A stretch of DNA of 64,000 bases, from NCBI RefSeq assembly GCF_030936135.1, contig NC_082599.1, positions 6,930,847-6,994,846 on the forward strand, given 5' to 3'. The first letter of the stretch is position 1, and every line of letters begins with the position of its first letter. The stretch comes from Gavia stellata (lineage: Eukaryota; Chordata; Aves; Gaviiformes; Gaviidae). This document shows, one piece after another, positions 1-10,979 of the stretch. The notes beneath the pieces were generated by a model, which was not told where the DNA came from, made no database searches, and saw only the letters and a list, made by a program, of their open reading frames with translations. Made by a program: the position numbers and the translations under genes.

Positions 1-2340
1 CACCCCCTCAGACACACACACATACATCCCGTGGATAAAAGCTCCTTCTAATTGCAGCAGGAAATGTCACATTTCAAACTGGATGGACGAAGGCACTAAT
101 CATCCCAGGTGAGGAAAGATCCTGCGGGGACCAAGAGAGGGAGTGGGCAACCGAGCTGCTCCTTTCCAGTCTCAGTGCCAATATGCTGTGAAACATATTT
201 TCTTAATTTAATAAACAGCCCTTCCCTTCCCCACACTACCCACTTCTCGTGGAGCAAATACAAAGCGGAGAGAGCCTGTGCTGCAGTAAAGGTGGGAAGT
301 TGGAATCGGTTGTGACAAAGATTCTCCACTATTTTGCACCGCGTACAAATTTTCGTCTCCTTCCAGGGTTGTTAAAAAGTCAGGTGGTTCACTGCCATCA
401 ATAGACTTCTAGTAAGCTTTTAATTTTTTTTTCTCAAAAGGGAGGAAATCAGATTTACATTTATTTGAACGCAAACATACATCTTAAATATAGCGTACAT
501 AAAGCTGGTTTACTGCCTGTTGTTCACTCCCCCAGGCTGTCATAGTCCCTCCAGCAAAACAGAAAAAAAAGGATGATAAATTCAGACCTTCAGCTCAGTG
601 TCCTACCACCTATAAGCAATGCCATACCACTTGTGGAAAGACACTTCAGATGACACACAGACACATTCACACATGAGCCCACGGTCAATAAATTAACCAG
701 CTCTAATTAAAAAAATCCCATCTCCCTTTTCCCCCCCACCAACCACTCCTTCTGAGGCACACAGTTGCTGCAGCATTTACATGGAATTTATTTTTTTGTT
801 TGTAATTCCTATCCTACCTCCTTACACAAGACCTTGGGGTGGGAGATGCTTGGAGCAAGGCTCAGTCCAGATGTGCCCACTGCCGGGTAACCGATGCCTG
901 GAGACCCAGCCCAGCACCCAGTGCTCAGGATGGGCACCGATTAGGTGAGCACAAGGTCCATGAAAGGCCACCAGGAAGGGCCGATCGCTGCGTGCATAAA
1001 TCTCACTCCTCCTCAAGGCTTGAACATGCTGAAATTGGGACAGTATTGCCATCACCGGAGTCACAACCAAAGACACCTTCCTGCAGGCAGATGCTTAAGA
1101 CGTTGTTTCAGAAGCTCTGGCAGGGTGGTGAACCTCCTGACCCTCCTTTGGGCAACTGAAGAAATGGGAGATTCATCTTGGACTCCTCTTGGAAGATGCA
1201 TCCTTCCCTGCCAAGCCCTTCCCGCAGGTTGGAAGGTTGCAGGTAGCTCTCCCTGTGCAGAAGAGCATCAGCAGAGTTTTGGCTGAGCAAGCTAATGCAG
1301 GGGGCATTAGGGACAGATGGGTTTCCAGGTGTCATTGGGATGCTCACGCGGAAAACAGGAGACCCTGTTCCATGGATTGAGGAAAAACTGTGCATTTCCT
1401 TCAGTGACCGTTCAGTGGGAAGTGGGTGGTTGTAACACCCAGGACTGGAAAACACTGCATGGTTGGCACCGGTGGGCATGTAGCTCCAGGGCTTTCCTCG
1501 CCCCGATGGCAGCAGTGACTGTCGGGGTGGAGGGGAGGGTGGCAGGAGGGACACACGCTCTGCTCTTCCCATCTACCTCCCTAAGCAGTTTGGTGACAGG
1601 CACAGACAAGGCACATCAGGAAGGGGACATCCCACGCGTGGGTACAGCGGTGGGTACCGGGACATTTGCCCACAGGAGATGCTCCTCGCCTACCCATGGC
1701 ACCGGCAAACCTTGCCAGGGGTCTGACTCGGTGGGAAAAGGGATCTGGGTGTTAAGTGGGCAGTATCACCGGGGGAGTGGATGCCAGGCTTTGAGTCATG
1801 GGAGATGCACATCTGTGCACGGGGGATGGCCCGTGGCAGGGTGTCACCGCTGCCGGCTGCTCCCCTGACCCCTCCCTGTCTTCGCCTCGCTGGTGTCTTG
1901 CTTTTCTTGAGCTTCTCGTTTCAGTGTCCAGCTGTACTTGAGGTAAAAATTTGTTGTCTTGGGGAAAAAAAAAAAGTAATTTACTGTGAAGCACTGGCTG
2001 AAAATCATTTTCTGAACCACTGCACAATTTTAATCAGACGAGCATACTGTATCCAATCAAGGGAGGATTTGCAAGGGGGGTAGGGGGGCGTTTCGCTGTG
2101 GCCTTCCCCAGAGGACATTAAATCCAAGCTCTGCTCAGGAAGACGAGATGTCTCGGGCTTCGCAGTCTGCCCAAACCTAATTTGCACTAGAATTACATGG
2201 CCATTACTAATGTATACAGTGACTCAAATTGATTACTTTGCTATTAGTAAGAGCAACGTGCTCGCCTTGGTGATGGCAGCTTCCGACAGAGGAAGAGTAC
2301 AAAGGGACAAGAACAGAGCAAAGTTGCTGCTTCGAAAGAG

Positions 2341-2395
2341 TACGTGGGGATGAGGAGGGCCGTGGGGGTGAGGAGGATCACGGGGCTGAGGAAGG
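2341..2395. repeat. Imperfect 18-19 bp tandem repeat, three copies, G-rich
   Basis: Three adjacent copies of a CGTGGGG-nTGAGGAgg-like unit are seen at 2341-2359, 2360-2377 and 2378-2395. Each differs by a few bases. The plus strand is G-rich with several GGGG runs. Confidence 0.75.
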
Positions 2396-5323
2396 TCATG
2401 CTCAGGGGAGAGTTCAGCATGCAAAAGAGCATCAGAGTGGCTGGACTCAATATTTTACATGCTTAGCACATCTTGCATTAAAAATAATATCACCTGGCTT
2501 AATCTTTGAGTCCCTGAAGTCTTATCATACGTAATGGGAGTGTCTCTGGTTTTAATTCAGGACTCCCAAGGCCATGGGAAATCTCAGACCTCCCTGGGGC
2601 TCCCATTCATGCTTGCACTCCCAGGGGTGCTGCTCTGTGGGAGCCCCCAGACACACTCCTGCACGGTCTCACCCACTTCTTCACGGCACTTACAGCCTCC
2701 ACGGGGCAGAGACTCGCACCTCGCACCACTGACAAGCTCTGCAGTGAGGATTGCATCCTCCCTTGTTGACCCAACGACAGCCAAAGCTTCTGAGCAATTT
2801 AGGGACAGTAGAAACGTTTTAGCAGGAGAGTTCATGTCCCACTTCTTCCTACACCCCCATGGTGAACATGTGCCCCCTGGGACTGGGAACCTGGAGCAAA
2901 TCGGGTTCAGGGATATTTGAATATTGCCCTCCAGCATCTCCAATATGTGTCTCTACTTTTCATAAACGTGGCTTTTGCAAGAAAGACGTGGCCTGCCGTG
3001 GACACCTAACTCCTGGCAAGGGCTCAGGACAGGCAAGCCCAGAGATGGCGAGGGTGCCGCTCTGCTACCAATGGGACTTATCCTGATGGCAGGAACATCG
3101 ATTTCTTTCCTGAAATCTCCTACTCGCTACAGCACAAATCTCACGTAATGAAAACATAACCAGGAGCCAAAACTCCTCTCCCACACAGCCACACACTGAT
3201 CCTAACTCCATGTGAACATACATTTTGCATTCCCACCCACGGGAATCTCCCCACACATTAAAACACCTGAAGACTGGAGCTGGGACAAGGGAGGATGGGG
3301 AAATTTCACCACAGCCTTTCGCTGCCCCTGCACAGCTTCTCCCTGCGCAGCTTTTCCCTGTTACGCTTGCTTGACATTACAGGATGCCTGTGACAAAAAG
3401 GAAAGGGTAAGACGCTGTCACCCATGCGAAGACACACTAAGCTATCACTCTGTTTGTTCTTCAACCCTGGCAGGTATTTGCAAGGCTCCAAAGTCCCCCC
3501 AGGCAGGGGGTGACAGTGAGGAAAGGCAGCCCTGTCGCCAGCACGTCTCTTGCCGTGAGGTCCTGAGCTCTAAGTGAGCACTACTGGATCCTCTGATTAG
3601 ATTTCCCTCGACTGAAAAGGGCAGTCAGTCTGATATACTAATAATACAACAATACAGTTAGTAATAGTATAGCAATAGGAAGAGCATTACAGTTGTCTTC
3701 AAGATGCAGCTAAATCAAGTGAGGTGAATCCAGCACCTTTTTCTGGAGCTCCAGCTGCTCCACATCAAAGCTTGAGGTGAGCTCAGTTAGGTGCAACATT
3801 ATGTCCCAAATAAATAAGCAGGATAATGGTTATGTTCCCTCTCCTTCCCTCCTCCGCAGGAATGGGAGAGGAGTGGTCTCTCCTTGCAGATGATGGAATT
3901 CAGCCTGTGGAGGTGCAGGCAAAGATAAAGACAAGAAAAGGCTGAAGCCTCAGTACCCAGAGCTGGAGAAGACAGAAAAATGAAGTCACATGTGATGAAA
4001 GGGAACAGACTCTGTGTATCAGAGTGCAGTGCTTGCAGCAAGCCTTACATTTCTTGCCCATCTCTTTTTGGGACCAGCATATGTATATACATGCACAGGC
4101 ATAGGGTGATAACCCTACCCGTCCACCTCACGGAGCGGTATCACAGGGCTGATGTTCTGCAGAAGGTCCTTCAGCTGCCATTGAAGCAGCTCAGGTTCAA
4201 CCCAAGGGACTTGCTGATGGCTGAGGGACACAATTTGGCATCCTCCCCTCTAGCACCGCCATCGGTTAGGTCAGCTTTCTCGCCTTGCTTTCGCACCCTT
4301 TAGTTTTATCTTACCTCGCGTCTTGCAGCACTCCCATAATCAAAGCCAAGCTCAAGCCCACTTTTAGACCCAACTGTCTAACCCAGCTATGGTTTCATTT
4401 TGTCACGCTTTGCATCCCGTTGTCGCTCCCCAGGGGCTTGGGCATGACCGCCCCACTTTTGGAAGCACTGCAGCACCAAAGAGCGTCGGCTGGGTCACAA
4501 AACAGCTGTGGGGGGAGGAACGCATATTTTTCGTAATGCATGGGAGTAAAATGAGGTTGGCAGGGAGAGGGGCTGGTCTTCTTCCTCCAGATGGATGCGT
4601 CTATGCAAAGATGGGACAGGACTTAAGGCTGTTGAGCACCAGCAGCTCGGCGGGTGCTCCCATTCCCTCCCTGGCTCCTGCTTGCTCGATGCCAAGCCCT
4701 GCCCCATCGGCTGCTGAGAGCTGCGAGGGAAAACTTGCACAGGTCTTTATTTGTTGTTATTTGGAAATATTTATTCTTGACACAAACCAAATTTACTTCT
4801 GTGATCTGCTAAATACCTGCACACGCTTTCTTCAGCAGCTGGAAGCACTTTGTTCCACACCTGTTTTCTGCATCTCTCCCCACCCACCGACCGCGCCGGC
4901 GGGGAAGCTGGGATGCAAGCCATCGTACCTCTCAAACCAACATCAAAAGCCTCATGTTCAGCTCTTGGAAGTGAGTATTTTGGGAATATTATGTAGCCGC
5001 AGCTGTTAATTTTTCACACGGCAGGTGGGAAACCTGCCCTATTTGAAGGGCACGACAGAAAAGGCCAGTTGGTCTGTAATATTTTACAACACGGGTGCGC
5101 GGGGGTTGTTTGTAGCCACCGCTGAGTATCCATCCTGGGGCATCCACAAAGACACTTCAGGTATTTTAAGCAAATACTCAAAGCTCTTGTTTGGTCTTTT
5201 CCTCCAAGCTATGGCAAAAGCAGACAAGCCATTAATTGCACAGGCAGATGGCCATTAGGAAGCGTGTGAGAACTGGCTACACCACCACTGTGTAGGTGGA
5301 GCTGATTAGATGGACCTGAATTT

Positions 5324-5340
5324 AAAAAAAAAAAAAAAAA
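5324..5340 (+). repeat. Poly(A) run of 17
   Basis: Seventeen consecutive A on the plus strand, followed by a purine-rich GAGAGAAAGG. No retroposed gene body is recognised immediately to its left, so it is a simple-sequence tract rather than a proven retrocopy tail. Confidence 0.8.
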
Positions 5341-6073
5341 GAGAGAAAGGAACATTTCCTACATTTCCTTTGCTGCATGGTGAGAAAAGCTGTTCCCATG
5401 TGACTGCAGGAGAAGACAATTCAAAAATAACAGCAAACTTGCTCCTCACTTCCCCACTGAGCCAGGTTACTAGCAAGAGAACTTTGGGGTTTATACATAA
5501 TTCCTCCACAGCTTCACTGCTGGGCAACAAGCACATGGGACCAGGACAGGCACAGGAGGGTTTGGGGTATTCTTCACACAGGCCGGCACAGGTTAAATAC
5601 ATAAAGAGACCCGGGCACTACAGTACCAGAGGTGCCCACTTCTTTACAAGCTGCCACCAAAAAACCCCCTCCTTGTTCCTCTGCCATCCCACCTTTAAGC
5701 AGCTCTGGTTTACCCACCTGCCCAGCCCTACCTGGGATGCATCTTTGGAGCTCCTTCACCATGGAGACCTCCCACCAAAAACAGCCAAAGCAAGGCTGCC
5801 GTATTTCAACAGCCCACTCCACCCACCGGCACAGATGACGAGGGTGCCTGGCAGGCACAAGACCTTCTTCAAATCCTCTGGGGCTGACATGGCTGCCTCT
5901 CTGACAAGCAGTCCTGGGGACAGCACGGCCCTAGCTGGCCAGTTTCGTAGGGTTTGTACACACTGGAAGTTTCCACTAGAAAGATCAGTGGCTTCAAGTC
6001 CATGAACCAAATCAAAGAAGGCTGTGAAAGCATGTTGGCTTGGACATCTCACTAAACCAGGTGGTGTACTGGC

Positions 6074-6775
6074 AGAATCGTAGAATCATTTAGGTTGGAA
6101 AAGACCTTTAAGATCATCAAGTCCAACCATTAACCTAACACTGCCAAGTCCACCACTAAACCATGTCCCTAAGTGCCTCATCGACATGTCTTTTAAGTAT
6201 CTCCAGAGATGGTGACTCAACCACCTCCCTGGGCAGCCTGTTCCAGTGCTTGACAACCCTTTCAGTGAAGAAATTTTTCCTAATATCTAGGCTGAACCTC
6301 CCCTGGCACAACTTGAGGCCATTTCCTCTTGTCCTATCACTTGTCACTTGGGAGAAGAGACCAACACCCACCTCTCTGCAACCTCCCCTTTCAGGGAATT
6401 GTAGACAGCGGTAAGGTCTCCCCTCAGCCTCCTCTTCTCCAGGCTGAACAACCCCAGCTCCCTCAGCCGCTCCTCATCAGACTTGTGCTGCAGACCCCTC
6501 ACCAGCTTCGTCGCCCTTCTCTGGACACGCTCCAGCACCTCAATGTCCTTCTTGCAGTGAGGGGCCCAAAACTGAACACAGCATTCGAGGTGCGGCCTCA
6601 CCAGCACCGAGTACAGGGGCACGATCACCTCCCTGCTCCTGCTGGCCACACTGTTTCTGATACAGGCCAGGATGCCGTTGGCCTTCTTGGCCACCTGGGC
6701 ACACTGCTGGCTCATCTTCAGCTGGCTGTCAATCAACACCCCCAGGTCCTTTTCTGCAGGGCAGCTTTCCAGCCA
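6074..6775 (-). mobile_element. CR1 LINE fragment, 5'-truncated, 3' end of ORF2 with 3' tail
   Basis: Read on the minus strand, this is the 3' end of a CR1 non-LTR retrotransposon. The conceptual protein carries the well-known CR1 C-terminal blocks: [88 protein letters not shown], and then [20 protein letters not shown] ending ALRDMV and a TAG at 6156-6158. About 80 bases of 3'UTR follow, ending in the ATTCTACGATTCT tail typical of CR1. The frame shifts around 6380-6400: the first part runs 6739 to 6344 and the second 6371 to 6156, so the copy is dead. A TAG also replaces a coding codon just before the Trp at 6773-6775, where similarity stops. The reverse transcriptase core and endonuclease are missing, as is usual for CR1. 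It is the main evidence for an avian or reptilian genome. Confidence 0.95.
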
Positions 6776-9700
6776 CTAGTCCCTATTTAATGTTTTCTCT
6801 ATTTAACAGTTTTCCATGACAGAAGTTTAGCTTTCCTAGCCAATTGCAAAAAAAGGCTCATGACTGAAAACCCCCCGAGAACCCAGTGCCCATTCCTGCT
6901 GGCCAGATTAGCAGCTTCTGCAAATCCTGGGTTTTGTTACCCACTTGCCTCCATTTATTTTACAGGACACCCGAGTGTCTCTGTCAGGGAGATGATTCCA
7001 GTGATGGAAAGGACACTCAGAGGTGGGTTTTGCAGCACCTCTGAAGCCCTTTGATGAAAGAAATCCTCAAATGTCTGGATGTGTATCTTCTCCCATTCCA
7101 GATACGCCTGCCATACCTCATATGTGTTACTTTTTCAGGACAGGAACTGTTTCTCCACAGATTACTGCAGCACTTAGCACAACTAGCTAATGAGCCCCAT
7201 CTTTACTACTACAGGACAAACTGAAAATTGCAAAACAGTGCTCTAAAGTGAACCAACCACACAAAAATAAAAAGCAGAACTTTACATCCCTCCCCCGCCC
7301 CGCTGTGTTTACAGATGGAAACAACAGCATTGCAAGACGTCAGTATAGGGTTAAATCCTCACCTATAGAACGAGATTCATGAAGAAGGTGGAGTCAAAAT
7401 TGCCTTTGGGGAAGATACACAACTTAGGTGGTCAATCTAAAGGCACTTTCAAACATCGGTGTCAAAACCCTTACCTAGGAAAAATCATTAGCTTCATACT
7501 GCACTGCTGTCAATGTAACACTCGAAACAACAATTCATTTTAAATGGGTATCTTAATACCACAAGCAGAAAGACAGTTATTACAGGCCAGAGACATTTGA
7601 TTCATATCCCCCATCATTTTTGGCTACGGAGGCCGACATTGTGGAAAGAGTCTGCCCTCAAAAGGCCAAATACCAAAAGTGCACCGAGCGGAGCCGGTGG
7701 CTGCAGCCCGAAGCAGCACCCGGCCCGAAACGGGGTGACGGCGGAGAGCCTCGAGCAGAGCGGCAGCGCTCCCCTCCATTCCCGTCTGCCTCCTGCTTAC
7801 CATCACTTACACCCTGATTCACGACTAGCAGCAACAATCAAGAGTAGACAGTCAAGGGAATATCAAAAAATCACTGTATCAGGCTGCAGACAGCCTAGTC
7901 GTCAACTTCCCTCGCGATTCGGTTATTTAGCTTTAAAACCAAACATTAAAACCATGGAGGAACAAAGGATAGAATTCTCCATTTCCAGGACTCTTGCTGC
8001 TTAGCTGCCTCACAGAGGTTTGTGTTGTCACCAAAGATGCATGCAGGGAAGTGATAAGTGTGCAACGGAAATGACAGATAGACACGGACACGACCACAGT
8101 TCTCCCTTGCTATTACTTGTCTTATACTTGCTATTGTAAAGAAAGCACTTTTTTTGTGCTGTATGCTAGACCCCACAGTTACTTCAGATGAGGAAACCAG
8201 CAGAAGACAAGCAGGTGAATGTACTCTTTGGCACAGACCAGCACTGGAAGCGGTTTCACAGTTCACGACCTCCTGCCACCCTCCAAGGGGAGCTGAGGAA
8301 AGCCAGCCATGCTCAAACCCAGCTGAAAATTATATAGGGAGTCTAGTCTATGCAGTAAGCCACAAGGCATGAAAATGATGGTGATCAGGGCTTGCAGGAA
8401 TTCAAGGGGGCACATAAGGCCCAAGGAAGAACCGAGTTAGGGAGTAGCTCGTCTCCATTAGCAAGCCTCTGCAGGGGGGGTCACACTCAACACTTCTGCT
8501 GTTGTTGTAACGACAACCTGCCAGCAGAAAGGGAAGATACCTGGAGTTCCTCACACACAACCGGCCCTGTCCCAAAAGAGGTTTTTCACCACAGATGGGA
8601 CACGTATCTGTATCACTGAGATCAGTTTCACCTGTCCGCAGAAGGTGTCTGTGAGCACTGCAGGAGAGATCTGTAACCTCTCAGCTGAAAGGATCAAGAG
8701 GAAAAGGAAGGTAGAAGGCTGAATTAAAAACCATAAATAATTCAAGTAATGGGGAAAAGAGAAAGACAATGCAAAGAGCAATGACCAGGTACCTTTTCCA
8801 AAGGGTGACACCACTACAGTGCCAAAAGGCTGCTTGGACTCCAGTGAAGCACACACAAGACCATCAAGAGGCACTTCGTTATTCCAGGCAACACACATCT
8901 CCCATGTTCTGCAAAGGGAGAGGTGGCTTGTTGTTTTGCGATTTACTGGTTTTGTTACACTTCATAGGATTAACAACCAAAATTATGGGCTAAAATTGAA
9001 ATGAGCAAACGTTTTGTCAGGGTTTCACCCAATTTCTCTCTAATATATGTCAGCAGTAAGCTTTTATGATGTCTTTGGCTAGTCACATTTCTCTGGTTTT
9101 AAATGTCTGGATTTTGTAAACGTGTTCTTGGCAAACACAAAAGTGCCATGGGAACCATAACCGCTTTATAAAGTGATCTACTTTTGGATACTTCAACTGA
9201 ACTGAGATGAAGGAAACTATACAGCTTTAGAACATCCAGCCGATGATTCACAACATCCAAATAATGCTCCTGATTCATCCTTTATCGAAACAGCCCAATT
9301 CAACCTGGCACTACACGACCCTTCTCAGAAAACTATTAACTCTCATGTTAAAACTACTAGGTGTTTTTATGGCACAACTCAAAATTATATAGATTCTTAC
9401 CATTAAAAAAATTCTAAATATTTCCAGTTTTTACTCTTTCCAGATGAAATATCTCAGAGGATACCAGTCACACTAATTTATGTCTGAAATTCAAGATGTA
9501 TATACATTTGAAAAAAATAGTATCATTAAATCTCCCAAGCAGATGGATATCTGAGCAACTTCAGTTGCTGCTGAAACAGAACAGGAAATGCATTTTTAGT
9601 CCATCTTCTGCTTTCATGCAGAAATTTTGTTGTGAAGTTTAGAGACCAAAGACACTTGACACCAGGCAAAAAGCCAGTGAGTGACTACCATAAACAAAAA

Positions 9701-10408
9701 GAAAGCAGTGCTCGCCTCTCAAATCAAACAATATGCAAGAAAACACATTTATCCAAACTTAGTGGTGAAAGTGAAATATTAAGCTTACATTAATTTATGA
9801 AGACCCAGTCTACCCTGGTAGCAACTTGTATAAACTCTGCTTCTATTGTTTTTTTAAAAAAACTTGCAGAATTATACATGAATGGAAGAAGCCCGCTACA
9901 AATGACAGTTGACAGCTACTGACATGCTAAAGTATCCACAGCACACAAGGTCAGGAGAGGTAAGAGACAATCTGGTTTGGTTAACACAACTAAGTAAAGA
10001 CTGTAAGGGATTAAGATTATGTCTTACAGGTGTCTAATAAAAGAGTGTTAAATGAAATCTTCTAAATTAATTTAATTTTTAAAAATCCCAGAAAGTACCA
10101 TTGCTTCTACAGCATCATACTGAATGACATTTGCAGGCGGAATTACATTTAAACATGTTCCAGTTATACTTCCAAGGTGTCTGCTGTCTATTTTTATAAT
10201 ATTCCTAGAAGGGATTCCATACAAACCCCAAGTCTGACGTCTCGCTTGGAAAATAGCACAAAGCCTTTTCTGGAGGTCCAGTAATCTATTCATGCCAGAA
10301 AGGGGTCATTTTCATTTCCCACATCTAAGTACTGCAGCAAACCACGTGTGTGCATCGTGTTACAGGAGAATGAACGTTATTCCAAACTCATCAGCTTCCA
10401 AATGTTTC
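6776..10408. other. Intergenic region 3' of EXOG
   Basis: No recognised gene. It is mostly AT-rich, with one CpG-dense island at about 7610-7935 described separately. An open frame on the minus strand at 10072-10293 has no recognisable family; it could lie inside an extended EXOG 3'UTR. Confidence 0.5.
7610..7935. promoter_or_regulatory. Small isolated CpG-rich island (possible promoter)
   Basis: About 15 CpG dinucleotides fall between 7625 and 7790 and several more near 7900-7921, inside a neighbourhood that is otherwise AT-rich and CpG-poor. Open frames run through it on both strands: plus 7597-8004, and a minus-strand ATG near 7636 in a CCACAATG context whose frame is only 19 codons. No known protein is recognised. 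It could be a promoter for an unannotated transcript, a regulatory CpG island, or simply a GC-rich patch. Confidence 0.35.
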
Positions 10409-10414
10409 TTTATT
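10409..10414 (-). terminator. EXOG: Candidate EXOG poly(A) signal AATAAA
   Basis: TTTATT on the plus strand reads AATAAA on the coding strand, 107 bases past the EXOG stop codon. It would give a short 3'UTR of roughly 130 nt. An ATTAAA variant at 10071-10076 is an alternative distal signal. No transcript evidence is available to choose between them. Confidence 0.4.
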
Positions 10415-10520
10415 GTTTTCACAATTCAAAAAAGGATAACTCATAGAGCCCTTGTCTTTGTGTCTGCCTTCAGCTCCCCTTCCAAAGTACGAGAAACGAA
10501 ACATCTTCCCGAACAAGTGC

Positions 10521-10979
10521 TCAGCCAGCTTTCCCCTCTCTAGCTGCTGCTTGTTTTTCCTGCAGTTCTTCTTCTTTCTTCTTGTGAAGCTTTAGAAGAT
10601 ACTCATCAGGCTCAATTCCCGCCTCCCTTAACTCTGACATGGCTTTCTCCAACCGGTGCAATGTACGGGCACTCTGCACTTTTCGAGCAGTGATGTACAA
10701 CGTAAATTCCTTGAAGCCCATCAGTTTACAGGTATCCACCTCACAGATATTTTTAACATCTTTGGTTTTGTCCACCTGGGGGAAGAAAACTAAACCTGAC
10801 ATTTTTTCCAGATCTTCAATATTTACTTGGAACTCGGTCAGCTGGTGACTGAAGCCTATGGGATCATTTGGCACGACAAAAGCCCCCAATACCAAGGGCT
10901 CTGTAGATGTTCTGCTCCGTCTGGCAAGGATCACCTTGTATAGGTGGGATGGCACAGCTACATCATCTTTTCCGATTAC
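10521..10979 (-). CDS. EXOG: EXOG exon 6 (terminal coding exon, stop TGA)
   Basis: Begins after a TTTTGACAG acceptor with V-I-G-K-D-D-V-A-V-P-S-H-L-Y-K, in phase 0 with exon 5. It covers residues about 211-362: the end of the nuclease core (VILARRS, ALGAFVVPN-like VLGAFVVPN) and the C-terminal wing (LTEFQV, LEKMSGLVFFP, CEVDTCKLM). The tail is Lys/Glu-rich and stops at TGA 10521-10523. 459 bp including the stop. Confidence 0.96.
   Translation of the reverse strand, partial: VIGKDDVAVPSHLYKVILARRSRTSTEPLVLGAFVVPNDPIGFSHQLTEFQVNIEDLEKMSGLVFFPQVDKTKDVKNICEVDTCKLMGFKEFTLYITARKVQSARTLHRLEKAMSELREAGIEPDEYLLKLHKKKEEELQEKQAAAREGKAG

Larger units (their letters stand above)
1..6073. other. Gene-free region left of the CR1 element
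   Basis: No recognisable coding exon, RNA gene or conserved protein motif is seen on either strand. Composition is noticeably more GC-rich than the 8-31 kb stretch. Several chance open frames exist (the longest about 231 codons at 5310-6005), but none shows domain-like composition or resembles a known family. Small features are a CA-rich start (about 14-26), a G-rich imperfect triplication at 2341-2395 and a 17-base A run at 5324-5340. From gene order in other amniotes this should be the interval between EXOG and the 3' end of SCN5A (inference). No voltage-gated sodium-channel exon is visible. Confidence 0.6.

Noticed and set aside
1317-1868. 183-codon plus-strand open frame
   Set aside because: Gly/Cys/His-rich translation of GC-rich sequence, overlapped by frames on both strands, no recognisable motif.
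4389-5009. 206-codon plus-strand open frame
   Set aside because: No family resemblance or splice-site support; overlaps other chance frames.
5310-6005. 231-codon plus-strand open frame next to the CR1 element
   Set aside because: It starts in a poly(A) run giving poly-Lys, has no domain or family resemblance and low-complexity Ser/Pro/His-rich composition; most likely chance.
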